A DNA stretch of 64,000 nt from JANYCO01 sp035535995 (GTDB lineage Bacteria > Bacteroidota > Bacteroidia > Cytophagales > Cytophagaceae): contig DATLOZ010000005.1 in the NCBI GenBank assembly GCA_035535995.1, positions 310,001-374,000 on the forward strand, in the 5' to 3' direction. Positions 35,944 through 46,606 of the stretch are shown in pieces. The position numbers were made by a program, and so were the translations under genes. Positions within the stretch are counted from its first letter, which is position 1; every line of letters begins with the position of its first letter. The notes below the pieces were generated by a model. The model was not told the DNA's origin, did not search any database, and was given only the letters and a program-made list of their open reading frames with translations.

Positions 35944-38900
35944 TTATTTCTCATCCGAACCAAATACTTTATCAACGACTTGGTCTTGCGCTGTGCCGAA
36001 AAGGAAGTCATCGATTACACCTTTAGGAACAAACCCTAAAGTTACAGTTTCTGCAACTGTATAACCAATAACTCTTTTTCCAAAATCAGAATATTTACCT
36101 TCTACCAAATCCAATCCTGCATCTGTGACCTCTGCATAAGTATCCATTATATTTGCAGCTTGAAACATTACTGCTCCCACAGGTACTGTAGCAGGCAATG
36201 CTATAGGAACCTCCGGCCCCAAAAGTTCTACTGCAATTGCACCATAGGTCGTATATTCTGATACTGTTGTAATAAATTCTGTACCTTCTCTTAACCCTGC
36301 GATCTCATTTTTGTATTTGTCAGCAAATTTTGCTCTATAATTCTCGTACGTTTTAAAGCTTTCTTTCAAACTTGAAAAGGTAGAATTCATAATTTTTTCT
36401 CCATAATTATAAATTGGTGTAATAGCAAAATCGCTAAAATGTGTTATATCACCAACCGTGTATGTTGTAATATTAGTACTCAGACTTTCATTTGCACCTG
36501 TATTAAACCCCCACTCTCCCATTGATTTGCTGTAATGAAGACCATCACTGCTAAATCCATTTCTCACCCATGCCCCCAGCCATGTATATCCTCCATCCGG
36601 ATCGACTTGGCTTACAGGGTTATTTCCCATTCCTACATATGAACTGTAAAACTGCCTGTATTGGTCCGGCCCCATCCATCTGCCTATTACAGGATCATAA
36701 GCTCTGAGTGCAAAATTACTGGTACCTGACTCATCGTCTTTTTCAGCATACTCCCCTTGGAATCCATAACGATAGTTTTCGTTCTTAGGAGTTCTATAAC
36801 GCATTACCATTCCATAAGCATAATAATCTGTCCAATCCAGGATATTAACGTCTGAGTTAAGTTTATTACGATCAATAAGAGCTCTTACACTTCCTACATG
36901 ATCTTTCAATTCATATACATACGCATAAAAATTATTAGTAGGGTTTCGGAAACTTGTGCCTATTCTAGTGGAACCATATACAGGAACTTCTATCAGTTCA
37001 TAATCCGTTGGGGTATTATTCACTTTACCAACGGTACCTTGATAAATTCCGGTTACAGAACCATTCTGCCCATATACATACCAATTTTCAATATCTGTAG
37101 TAGTACCTATTATTTTCTTAAGGATCCGCAATCCACCTTCATCGTATTCGTATTCTGTTATTTTGGTAGAGTGTGAAGCATCGCTATATAAAGCATGTGG
37201 CTTTCCTGCTCTGTTATATTCTATGTAAATATCGTTGCCGTTTACATAATCTATACCGATAACTCTCCCGGATGCATCGTAACTATAGTCTGCATAGCCT
37301 GTAATCGAGGATAATTTATTTCCATTATAGACGTATTTGTTATTACTAAAATCATTCAATACAGCTCCACTGGCATCTGTACGTTTAAGACTTGTTATAT
37401 TGCCGTTCTGATCATATTCCATTCCTGTTTCATCAAAAATACTCCCAGCGGTATATGTTTTAGATGTAAAATTTGGTGTGCCGAATTTTGAATCCGTTAA
37501 TTGATTTTTGTGGTCATAACTATAAGCGAAAGCGGAAGCGGAAGTTGCATCTTTATAGTTCCAATTTATTCCTTTAATACTTCCATTATAACAGTCAACA
37601 CTTCCTGTTCCATAATTTATGTTATTAATTCCATTTCCTGTTTTACTATAATCGCCCGAAAAATATTCAAGGGAACTCGCAAATACATCCGGCCTGAATG
37701 CAGACTGTATGTCATTCTGATTAGAAGGATTATTAATCGCTTTTAAATGACCTTCGATCGTATATATATAATCCTCTCCCTGAAGCTTAGCACCCGAATC
37801 TCCTAATTCCCTTCTTTTTAAAGGACCGTGCAGATAATATTGATAATCGGCATGCTGTGGTATATATTTTCCGTTAGGCAATTGTTTGTCATTCTCAACC
37901 GAAGCGGTGCTACCTGGCCCTGCGTATACATTAGAAAGTCTTGTATTTAAATCATATTCATAAAAATGATAGTAAACATCAGACTGATTTGGCTGGAACG
38001 TAACCATTTCAACCTTCCCATATTTATTATAAGTATATTCTGTAATAAAAGTCTTATTCAATTGCACATAATATTGTGCCATAGAAATCACGCGGCCTCT
38101 CTCATCATAACTGAACCAGGTTGTGACAACATTGCCTTTGCTCATACAACTAATTTTTCCAATAACGTTTAGCTGAGTAATAGGAGATGTATTTGAACCG
38201 TTGTCGCCATGATAATATTTATGAATCACTTCATTTTTTTGCCCCGTACTCAATCCTCCGGTTGAAGAAGTATTCTCAAGTATAGAACTGGTAATCCCAC
38301 CCCAGGAAACAGCACCAGTGCCAGATACTACATATTCGCCAGATTCCACAGCAACTGCATCAGCATCATAATTCACGTAACTGTATCTCTGCGGAGAAGC
38401 CACTCTTTGTGCTGCATCTTGAGTGAAACGAATATTACCATCATTCCTATATTTAAATTCAGTTGTTCCACGATCTGGTTCATCTATAGATAAAAGCCAT
38501 CCACGGTGATTATAAGTATAAGTCGTTTTTTCAATAGACGAAAAATTATTTCCTGTAAATCCTGCTACACCATTGGGTGTTACTTTATATTTTATTCTTC
38601 CCACCAAGTCATAAAAAGAATAAGCTACCGTTTTGTCAGTTCCCGTTGGGTCTACGATCACTACTAATTTTTGCCCGGTTCGATCATAAATAACAAAACC
38701 TTCAATTCCATTTTTATCAGTATATCGGACGCCATATGCGTTTTCAAATAAATCAGAAGGCTGCATTAGATCATTAGGAAATGCTTTTGCTCTCATGGTC
38801 AAATACTGTTGAACATCTGCATTACCAGCACTGATTACTTCAGTAGCAATTTTCCCCGTATGAACATGTCCTAGTGAGGCATCACGATAAACATTCCCTG

Positions 38901-40644
38901 GACCGGCGGTAGTTTTAAGCTGGTCTGTTCCATCCGTGTAATATTCTGTTTGTGAAAAAGGATACTGTGTTGCATCTGTCAGCGGTTCTTTATAGGGAGA
39001 TGTTGATGAACTGTTATTGTTGTTACTATAATACCATCCGAGGGTTCCGGGTGAAGTATTATCTATTGCATCAGGTTTACCCAATTTTGTTCCATCAAAA
39101 TTTTTATAGCTGTATTGATTGCTATTTGTGCTGATAAAGTTTTGCTTGTATCCAAATTGTAACTTCTCCCAGGCCAGACTCTGTCCTCCACAACTATTGG
39201 TGAGGTTATCATTTTGGCTAATAGGCGCAGGCAGGGTATTTACAGTAGGCCTGTTGTACTGATCATACAATGTTTCCATCGCTAATACAACACCGTCTTC
39301 AATATTTTTTATTTGAGTTTGTCGGATATTTCCTGAACTGTTGTAGTATTTTCTATATTCGGAAACGACATTTCCTTCATCGTCAAATATTTTCGTATTA
39401 ATTATATTTCTGGAATAATCTACGTCCTGGTTATCCAATTGTTCTTTTACAGATTCATCGATTATTAATTGAGCTCCATCTTCCAATACTATTCCATTAC
39501 CTTCATCCTTTACTATAATACCTTCCTCACTCGATACTTTCCACGCAAAATGCTGTAGAATAATAGGATCTTGTATGGTAAAGCCTTTAGCATACAAATA
39601 ATCGGGCAAAGTAATTATACACGGTTCTATCGGGAAGGAAACATCCTGTCCTCCTACAAAAACTTTAAAGGGAGGCATAACAGGACATCTATTTAAAGGA
39701 TCACTTATCGTTGTTAGGTCTAATCTGAAACTTCCTAAGGTAACACCCGAGGCAACTTTGAACGTATTATTGCCTGTGAAAGTAATATTAGTACCTGCAT
39801 TATTAGTAAGTTTGTAATTTGTCCAAAAATCAGGGATGGCGGAGAATGAAGCTGTATTTTCAATATCTTGGACCACCTTGTAACCGCCACTACTTGGATA
39901 GCCTTCATCTACTACCTGGGTTTGTGCACCGGTAAGAGATCCTGACAGCATCGTAGAATTTAAATTATAAGCAGCGCAGGTTGGAAGTACGGTAAAAGCA
40001 ATTGTTCTTACGGCCAGTACTCCACATAGTGGCATGTAAGCCGTGATTGTGTGATTACCGGGAGTAAGTCCACCTGTATTATAAGGCATACCGACATCAG
40101 TAGGATAGCCATCGATTCTATAAGTAGGAGTGCCGGGATAGCTTGACCAGCTAAGATTTATGTTACTCCCTTTCACTACTTCTTCGTTTTGTAATAATCC
40201 TGATAAGCTGGGAGCCGATTCCTCAGGACTTAATCTTTGTACCGTATATACACGTTTGTTAAATAGATTTGGTAAGGGAGTTTGAATTTCATCACAATCC
40301 AAGCAAACACCACAATGTTTTAAATAAACAGTTGCTCTAACATAAAACTGGAAAGTTCCAGACCAATTGGAGTTCCATTGTATGTATATTGTTCGGGCAT
40401 CCCTGTCTACCCAATTAGAATTTTGCGAAAACTGGTAGCTGCCAGTAGGATCATAAGCACTCAATTCATATGTCATTTGTAACTGTGTACCTGATCTACA
40501 AATCCCGTCGCTTTCTGGGAATCCATCCAGCAATGGAATTGCAGTTAGTCCTTCTGAACAAGGCACTCTATAGGTTTGAGCCTGTAAGCTAATGTTTACA
40601 AACAAAAGCGATAAAACCAAAAAAATAATTCTCCCTGCTTTCAT
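35944..40644 (-). CDS. RHS/YD-repeat protein B with core domain and variable C-terminal tip
   Basis: About 1566 residues from ATG 40644, chosen because it yields a clean signal peptide (MKAGRIIFLVLSLLF ... LQAQ) and follows the previous stop by one base; an upstream frame extends to 40701. After Ig-like N-terminal regions come many YD repeats (TYNHRGWLLSIDEPDRGTTE, YDLNTRLSNVY, YDASGRVIGIDY), then the RHS core (YRYGFQGEYAEKD, LRAYDPVIGRWMGPDQY, NNPVSQVDPDGG). The last 214 residues (codons 35947-36588) have no homology to the repeats and contain a hydrophobic stretch (VELLGPEVPIALPATVPVGA). This is the polymorphic-toxin layout: shell plus tip. There is no T9SS tail. Toxicity is unproven. Confidence 0.9.
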   Translation of the reverse strand: MKAGRIIFLVLSLLFVNISLQAQTYRVPCSEGLTAIPLLDGFPESDGICRSGTQLQMTYELSAYDPTGSYQFSQNSNWVDRDARTIYIQWNSNWSGTFQFYVRATVYLKHCGVCLDCDEIQTPLPNLFNKRVYTVQRLSPEESAPSLSGLLQNEEVVKGSNINLSWSSYPGTPTYRIDGYPTDVGMPYNTGGLTPGNHTITAYMPLCGVLAVRTIAFTVLPTCAAYNLNSTMLSGSLTGAQTQVVDEGYPSSGGYKVVQDIENTASFSAIPDFWTNYKLTNNAGTNITFTGNNTFKVASGVTLGSFRLDLTTISDPLNRCPVMPPFKVFVGGQDVSFPIEPCIITLPDYLYAKGFTIQDPIILQHFAWKVSSEEGIIVKDEGNGIVLEDGAQLIIDESVKEQLDNQDVDYSRNIINTKIFDDEGNVVSEYRKYYNSSGNIRQTQIKNIEDGVVLAMETLYDQYNRPTVNTLPAPISQNDNLTNSCGGQSLAWEKLQFGYKQNFISTNSNQYSYKNFDGTKLGKPDAIDNTSPGTLGWYYSNNNNSSSTSPYKEPLTDATQYPFSQTEYYTDGTDQLKTTAGPGNVYRDASLGHVHTGKIATEVISAGNADVQQYLTMRAKAFPNDLMQPSDLFENAYGVRYTDKNGIEGFVIYDRTGQKLVVIVDPTGTDKTVAYSFYDLVGRIKYKVTPNGVAGFTGNNFSSIEKTTYTYNHRGWLLSIDEPDRGTTEFKYRNDGNIRFTQDAAQRVASPQRYSYVNYDADAVAVESGEYVVSGTGAVSWGGITSSILENTSSTGGLSTGQKNEVIHKYYHGDNGSNTSPITQLNVIGKISCMSKGNVVTTWFSYDERGRVISMAQYYVQLNKTFITEYTYNKYGKVEMVTFQPNQSDVYYHFYEYDLNTRLSNVYAGPGSTASVENDKQLPNGKYIPQHADYQYYLHGPLKRRELGDSGAKLQGEDYIYTIEGHLKAINNPSNQNDIQSAFRPDVFASSLEYFSGDYSKTGNGINNINYGTGSVDCYNGSIKGINWNYKDATSASAFAYSYDHKNQLTDSKFGTPNFTSKTYTAGSIFDETGMEYDQNGNITSLKRTDASGAVLNDFSNNKYVYNGNKLSSITGYADYSYDASGRVIGIDYVNGNDIYIEYNRAGKPHALYSDASHSTKITEYEYDEGGLRILKKIIGTTTDIENWYVYGQNGSVTGIYQGTVGKVNNTPTDYELIEVPVYGSTRIGTSFRNPTNNFYAYVYELKDHVGSVRALIDRNKLNSDVNILDWTDYYAYGMVMRYRTPKNENYRYGFQGEYAEKDDESGTSNFALRAYDPVIGRWMGPDQYRQFYSSYVGMGNNPVSQVDPDGGYTWLGAWVRNGFSSDGLHYSKSMGEWGFNTGANESLSTNITTYTVGDITHFSDFAITPIYNYGEKIMNSTFSSLKESFKTYENYRAKFADKYKNEIAGLREGTEFITTVSEYTTYGAIAVELLGPEVPIALPATVPVGAVMFQAANIMDTYAEVTDAGLDLVEGKYSDFGKRVIGYTVAETVTLGFVPKGVIDDFLFGTAQDQVVDKVFGSDEK

Positions 40645-40645
40645 T

Positions 40646-43600
40646 TTATTGTTTCTTTCCATAGTTGATAATTTGTTCGGATACTTTCTTCTCCCCAACA
40701 CTTGTATAAATCTCTTGATACGTTCTGCTCAATCTACCATGCTGATCATATTCAAAGCGGGTATAAAGATTATTGTTATTTAAAATAGCTAAAAGTTCAT
40801 TCGACACAGGATCATATACATAACTAGACATATCCGAGCTCAATGGTTGTACTCTGAAGTCATCGAAATAAACAGATCTGCCATCCGAAGGCGCATTATT
40901 TTTTGCAGAAATTATAATATCTCCAGATGCTGTAGCAGGTACCACGAGCGTCATCAAATACCAGCTTCCGGCTTTTTGTGTAATTACGGGGTTTACCGAA
41001 TTTGATGTTAGAGAGCTGGTCAGTGCAATTTGATTAAGTTCATCTTCTTGAGTTCCGGGCATGTATACCCATACACTTGCTTTGTACTTTCTATTAGCAA
41101 CATATTGTCCGCTTTTTAATGTATAAGAAAATCCTTGTTTTCCCGGATCAACTTTTAAACTGTATTTTCCTGTATGGCTAAAATCAGTACTGATAGCTCC
41201 TTGGTTTTTATTGACAAATCCTTCTGATGTGAGCGCTGGTGTATAATATTCTGCTCCAGAATATGCAATTTCATTGTGCGAGGCATTACTTACACTTGTA
41301 AGCATGAATCGATCCGTAGGGTCGTATATATTTGATATATATTTACCATTGATATCTTTTGACTCAATTGCTTTCGAATACTTATTATATAATGTAATTT
41401 CATTTTGTTTTTGAAACGCAGGATTTGCCGTAAGATCAAAATAAGTATACAGAGGTGTATTTTTAAATGTAGGATGAAATCCTGAAGCCGGAACGACATA
41501 ATTGCTGAATATAAAAAACTGCGAAGTGCCATCTTCCTGCATACTACCAGTACCTATCCATAGATATTGCGCAACAGGTCTTGGTACATTATTCTGAACT
41601 CCTACCCCCAAAACATTATTAGTTTTTGACCATGTAGACATAGAAGCTGAGATTAGACCTGTAGGGGAGTAATTATCAGTAGGACTTGTTTTATATATTA
41701 AGTTACCTCCTTCTTGAGTAAGCATATTTTTATTAGTAGGATCAAATATCTTAATCCCCATGCCTTGATCACTATATAAAACATATGCAGGTACTGTACT
41801 CGTTACATATTTATTACCGTACGCATCTTGCGTTAAAACACTGGTTGGATTTCCGGTAAAGTAATCGAATTGCAAATTTTCTGTTTCTAACGTAATACCT
41901 TTTGTATTATCCGAGGCGATTGTTTTGATAAGTATATTAGGATATTCTGTAAGCCTCGTATGGATTAGCTTTGGCGTTTGATCATCACGAATGTATTTAA
42001 ACTCATGGAAAACTTGTTCCACATGACCTTGGTTTTTGTATGAAGTTCCTAAGGTTGTTTTAAAATCGTTGTTATCTGTATGCAGATCATGTAAATACAA
42101 ATATTGCGTTTCATTGATTATAGAATTATCTGAGGACTTTATTAAGCTCTTTGATTTCAGATTACCTAGTTTAGAACTAAAATCATCAATATTAACCCGT
42201 GTTGCATTTGCAGTAAAATCAGGATCGCTACTATTCATAACAAATTGTGCAGACGTCTTATCAATAATTTTCTTATTATCAACATCTGTAAAAGTCTCGA
42301 ACTCATATCGCTGGTGTGCTAATGAAAAAACTTCATTACTGCCACTCACATCTGCATAACTTTGTCTTACTTCAACCGCACTATAAAATACACCTGGACC
42401 AGGAATTATCCTGGATAATGCAAGCGTTCGTGAATAATTTTTAGAAACATTATTCCTATATGCATTAATGTAATTAGTTTCTGTTGTCTTTACATTATCA
42501 CTGACTGCAGATCCTAAATAGGATATATTATCAAATTTATACATTAAAGGTTCGAAGGAAGTTACACCATCGTAATAATCATAATTGGTAGAATAGATTC
42601 TTTCATCATCCAGAATTGATATTTTACTTACGCGCAATCCTCCTCCATCTCTTATTATACCTTTGTCAAAAAACAAATTGCCTCCAACCAAAGTAGGATA
42701 ATCAGTAAAATCATAATTTCCGTCTACATTCTGCCCCAGAATACCAGCACTACAATCATATGAATGTTTACCCAGAATAGCGACTTTATTATAAAGATCA
42801 GCATCTTCGACAATAATATAATCTGCTCCAATTTCTTTAACAGTTACCATATTATCTACATTCTGCCAAGTCCACACTTGAGGAACAGTACCACCACATT
42901 TTGTATTTTGATCGTAATCATTAAATCCATAATATCTCAACAATGCCGTTATTTTCACACTTGCATTTAATTGCAATAAATTGCCGAAATAATTTCCTAA
43001 AAGATTAACCGCTTCATAAAAATTGACTTTCACTCTATTAGCAGTTGCTGTTCGGGTAAAGGATTGTATCGTCAGAGTACTATTAAAATCGAGCGCAGAG
43101 TTATTATATTGATCTGACTCATAATTAATAATTACATTAGCTCCCATAGCTGATTCTATCCTTTTTAAAGACCATGCATTTGTTCTTGCTGCTGAAGCAG
43201 GAGAAACAAATCCTGATACATTATCATTTCCATAATCAACCCAATCTGATTTATAATAACCCCAGATATCTTTTTTGTCGTTACTATAATCAGGATTATT
43301 TACATCATCGCTTGTAATTGTAGGATCAGTAGCATAATTATATTTGAACGCAATAGCAGGTAACACAGTCGTTCCGGATTTACCATGAAATCGGATAGAA
43401 TTCAACGTTAGTTTCCCTGACAGTCCCGATACACTAGGGATCTTTTGATAAGCCTGATCGTTGTCAAAACTATTTTTAGTCTGGTCACACAAGGAATAAT
43501 CTGTATTAAAATCTATACTTCTCAAGGAACCAGCTGTTACCTTATCTAAAATTGGATTAACATCGCTAGCATCAAGCACATTATCGGCATAATGTGGTAA

Positions 43601-45877
43601 CGAGATCGTTTGCGAGAAAGATTTAGTTGCACTTAATAGTTGAAATGTCCCTGAATAGTCAAAACTTTTTGCATATGGTTCGGTTCCATTTTTTTTCAAA
43701 TCATTTAAGTTGGAACTGGTTACTGCATTTAATAAAAGACTTGTTAGCTGATCATTTTGAAAAAGATATATATTATTCAATTTCATTGTGCTTGTAGGAA
43801 AATTATAATAGCAGCAATCTCCTGTAATAGTACTTGCAGGTGGTGTAGTGGACAAACCAAAACCATCTACACTTGTGGGAATAAAACCACCATTCTCCGC
43901 ATTGCAAACACCTTTTCCATCTTTGCGTATCTCCTTTACAAAAATTGCTGTATGTGTCCTGGTTCTGATTGCATCCAGATAATAAACTTCTTTTCTTCCT
44001 GAAGAATAAAATTTGACATCTGGATTTAAATCTTTCTTTTTGCCTTCATTAGGAGTTCTCCAAATAAAATTATCAGACCACATTCCGTAGTCAAATTTTA
44101 CCCAATATCCCCAATCACCATCGGAAATTGTTTTTGAGTTATCCGCATCATAATAATCAGGTCCTGTAATTCCTGTCAGTAGCCAGTTTGTTGCATATGG
44201 TTGCTTATTAGAGACCTTTCTGAACTGGTCACCATCATGCGAGCTTTCATTGTATTGCACTTCATCATATGCATAAACAGGTAGAGAATAATGATAATTG
44301 ACACCAGAAGAGTTAGTGAGCATAAACCCACCAATTTGGTCTACTAGATTAAAAACATTCACATCATCATACTTCCCTATTATCCTATCTTGAGGGGTAT
44401 TTTCAAAAGATAAAAATCCTTTGTTATATGCCGTACCGGTTTTGATTTCATCATTCGTAAACCATTCAACGTGCCTGGACCCTGCCAACTTATTATTCGC
44501 TGAATTAAATCCGGAAAAATCATCGTCCGTTGTTCTTATCTCTTCTGTGAGGGATATGTTTGCAGTATTGGTAACACTGCTTATAAAGGAAGGATCGCTA
44601 ATCGCTAAATAGTTAGAAAAATCTCCTTTGAATCTGAAGTTCACCTTGCCTACACCTTGATTCGTTTTACCAAACCTTACTTTAGTAGAAGGATCAAGAG
44701 GGTTGTTAATATTTTCCCTTCTTAGATTTGTATTTTCAAAAACATAAGGTTGTATTTGCCCTCCAATCCCTTGTCCTGAAACGCTATAATAATCATAGGC
44801 TGGTAAAGATCCTCCCGTCTGTTGTTCTGGCATTCCGCTAATCCCATCAGGAGAATCCGGATCCGGAATAGAATAGGAATCCAGGGATTCAAATCCAGAT
44901 AAAACACTTTTTGAGAAATAATCTTCATAATGTAATACTCCATAATTTAAGCCATTCGATGTTTCATCAGACCAATATCGAACATAATTATAAGACAAAG
45001 AGGCAACCATGAACGATACATCCCAGCCTTTCGAACTACTGCTTATTTTACCTTGCTTATTGTTTACAGAATGGGAAGAATAACCCGCTATGTTTGCTTC
45101 TGGATTTTTACTATTGCTATTTAAATTCGCCCCTATTAAAGAAATACTATTGTCGAGCATTAGTCCTACTCCAACTCCTCCGCAAACATTTACTGTTTGA
45201 AAATTAGTAGTGATACCTACATTCGCTACTACATTTATACCTGTTGCAGATGCTACAGATTTTGGAATAGCATTTACCGATGCAGCAACTCCTAACACAC
45301 CGCCGCCCTCAAAGGGTGGGGAGCTAGCGGTAAGACCAATTGAAGCCTGAGAATTTAGAAGAGGTGTGGTAAAATTATAACCCATCATTGCATCCACACC
45401 TATTCCATTTCCCTTGTAAGTATCCGAGGCAAATGTTACTGCCGCATTTATAGTACCTATCCCTAAGCCAACCGTAAAAGATTTAGTAGAGCCTCCCACC
45501 CAGCTATCTTGAACAGATTTGATACTTTCACTGTAATCATCTGCATAGCCATTTACTATTCTGTTAATGGCACCGGGGTTAAGCGTCCATCCTAACCCTA
45601 CCCACGAAGCCTCAAGCTCTGGCATAATTCCAGCATGGTAACTCAATGCCATAGGATATCCACCTTCTGGTCCAGGAATGTCTAGCAACGGAACATTATA
45701 CGTGAAATCGCCGGTAGCAATATCTACCATGGTATTTGTATCCACCGGCTCAAAACTTGAGAACTCAGGAGCTGTAGAGCCTGCTGTCAGTGCGTAACTC
45801 AAAGTAGGCATCAATGTTGTAGTCAATAAATTGATTGCAATAAACAATGCAACAATGCGTAAAATTTTCTTTTTCAT
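40646..45877 (-). CDS. RHS/YD-repeat protein A (SpvB/TcB-like shell partner)
   Basis: 1743 residues with a signal peptide (about 1-29). The N-terminal region (EFSSFEPVDTNTMVDIATGD ... FTYNVPLLDIPGPEGGYPMA, then LSYHAGI, WVGLGWTLNPGAINR) is the conserved opening of large Bacteroidota RHS proteins and resembles the SpvB-type start of insecticidal TcB proteins. A jelly-roll-like domain lies near 1560-1680 (GKYSLKVDPGKQGFSYTL ... VYFDDFRVQP). It ends with YD repeats (SYVYDPVSNELLAILNNNN, FEYDQHGRLSRTYQ) but has no RHS core or toxin tip. The next gene supplies both, one base downstream. Confidence 0.88.
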   Translation of the reverse strand: MKKKILRIVALFIAINLLTTTLMPTLSYALTAGSTAPEFSSFEPVDTNTMVDIATGDFTYNVPLLDIPGPEGGYPMALSYHAGIMPELEASWVGLGWTLNPGAINRIVNGYADDYSESIKSVQDSWVGGSTKSFTVGLGIGTINAAVTFASDTYKGNGIGVDAMMGYNFTTPLLNSQASIGLTASSPPFEGGGVLGVAASVNAIPKSVASATGINVVANVGITTNFQTVNVCGGVGVGLMLDNSISLIGANLNSNSKNPEANIAGYSSHSVNNKQGKISSSSKGWDVSFMVASLSYNYVRYWSDETSNGLNYGVLHYEDYFSKSVLSGFESLDSYSIPDPDSPDGISGMPEQQTGGSLPAYDYYSVSGQGIGGQIQPYVFENTNLRRENINNPLDPSTKVRFGKTNQGVGKVNFRFKGDFSNYLAISDPSFISSVTNTANISLTEEIRTTDDDFSGFNSANNKLAGSRHVEWFTNDEIKTGTAYNKGFLSFENTPQDRIIGKYDDVNVFNLVDQIGGFMLTNSSGVNYHYSLPVYAYDEVQYNESSHDGDQFRKVSNKQPYATNWLLTGITGPDYYDADNSKTISDGDWGYWVKFDYGMWSDNFIWRTPNEGKKKDLNPDVKFYSSGRKEVYYLDAIRTRTHTAIFVKEIRKDGKGVCNAENGGFIPTSVDGFGLSTTPPASTITGDCCYYNFPTSTMKLNNIYLFQNDQLTSLLLNAVTSSNLNDLKKNGTEPYAKSFDYSGTFQLLSATKSFSQTISLPHYADNVLDASDVNPILDKVTAGSLRSIDFNTDYSLCDQTKNSFDNDQAYQKIPSVSGLSGKLTLNSIRFHGKSGTTVLPAIAFKYNYATDPTITSDDVNNPDYSNDKKDIWGYYKSDWVDYGNDNVSGFVSPASAARTNAWSLKRIESAMGANVIINYESDQYNNSALDFNSTLTIQSFTRTATANRVKVNFYEAVNLLGNYFGNLLQLNASVKITALLRYYGFNDYDQNTKCGGTVPQVWTWQNVDNMVTVKEIGADYIIVEDADLYNKVAILGKHSYDCSAGILGQNVDGNYDFTDYPTLVGGNLFFDKGIIRDGGGLRVSKISILDDERIYSTNYDYYDGVTSFEPLMYKFDNISYLGSAVSDNVKTTETNYINAYRNNVSKNYSRTLALSRIIPGPGVFYSAVEVRQSYADVSGSNEVFSLAHQRYEFETFTDVDNKKIIDKTSAQFVMNSSDPDFTANATRVNIDDFSSKLGNLKSKSLIKSSDNSIINETQYLYLHDLHTDNNDFKTTLGTSYKNQGHVEQVFHEFKYIRDDQTPKLIHTRLTEYPNILIKTIASDNTKGITLETENLQFDYFTGNPTSVLTQDAYGNKYVTSTVPAYVLYSDQGMGIKIFDPTNKNMLTQEGGNLIYKTSPTDNYSPTGLISASMSTWSKTNNVLGVGVQNNVPRPVAQYLWIGTGSMQEDGTSQFFIFSNYVVPASGFHPTFKNTPLYTYFDLTANPAFQKQNEITLYNKYSKAIESKDINGKYISNIYDPTDRFMLTSVSNASHNEIAYSGAEYYTPALTSEGFVNKNQGAISTDFSHTGKYSLKVDPGKQGFSYTLKSGQYVANRKYKASVWVYMPGTQEDELNQIALTSSLTSNSVNPVITQKAGSWYLMTLVVPATASGDIIISAKNNAPSDGRSVYFDDFRVQPLSSDMSSYVYDPVSNELLAILNNNNLYTRFEYDQHGRLSRTYQEIYTSVGEKKVSEQIINYGKKQ

Positions 45878-45904
45878 ATACTTTAATTATGATATAATCC
45901 ATCA

Positions 45905-46561
45905 TTATTTTATAATAGCTAATGACGGTATGTTTTTTATATCTTCTTTTCTAAAACTAAACTTTTGTGTACCAATGCCAAACCCGAGTTCCTTAAGTGT
46001 GATTTCCAGTTCTTGATAATTATTATCTTCACTTTTCGAAAAAGCAAACAGAATTTGAGTACTTTGTCTCATACCATATAAATTAGGCACATAATAATCG
46101 GCAAGATTGAGTGTATCTTTCTTATCTCTTAGTGCATATATATAATCCGACAACCCAAAATTAAGCTTGTTAATACAAGCACTAAATTGCTCCGTATTGG
46201 TACTTCCCTTATACACTACATCTTTACCACTGAGCGACATATTCAGTATAAAATAATTATATCGTTCATATTCATTCCTTCGTATTTCCAATTGTTCCGG
46301 TGTAGTACCGTTCTCGATTTCTTTTTCGATTAATAAATTAGTTGGATAATATGTAATATCGATTTTATAATCCCCTATTGTCTTCTCCTTTTTCAGCCCG
46401 TTATCCGGATCATTTAGGTAACTAATAAGATCTGATTTATCCGTTTTATTTTGGCAAGCGAAAACAAACAAGCACATTATCCATATACAAATGCCATTGA
46501 GTAAATATTTAGTGAATGATAAAACAGTTTTTAAACGGTTTTTTATTTCAATGATAGACAT
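45905..46561 (-). CDS. Lipoprotein preceding the RHS pair
   Basis: 218 residues. A longish N-region precedes the hydrophobic core and lipobox VFAC (Cys36). The mature protein has DYKIDITYYPTNLLIEKEIE, NEYERYNYFILNMSLSG and FAFSKSEDNNYQELEITLKE, suggesting an alpha/beta fold. No family with known activity is recognised. It lies 27 nt upstream of RHS-A and 45 nt after the OmpH-like gene, so it is probably part of the same transcript and may assist RHS export or surface attachment. Confidence 0.7.
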   Translation of the reverse strand: MSIIEIKNRLKTVLSFTKYLLNGICIWIMCLFVFACQNKTDKSDLISYLNDPDNGLKKEKTIGDYKIDITYYPTNLLIEKEIENGTTPEQLEIRRNEYERYNYFILNMSLSGKDVVYKGSTNTEQFSACINKLNFGLSDYIYALRDKKDTLNLADYYVPNLYGMRQSTQILFAFSKSEDNNYQELEITLKELGFGIGTQKFSFRKEDIKNIPSLAIIK

Positions 46562-46606
46562 TTTTATCTTTGTTTAACTTCACTTTTTCGAATGAATCAA
46601 CTCTAT

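Noticed and set aside
40645..40701. Longer start for RHS-B overlapping RHS-A by 56 nt
   Set aside because: The upstream codons are the coding end of RHS-A. The ATG at 40644 gives a clean signal peptide directly after the RHS-A stop codon.
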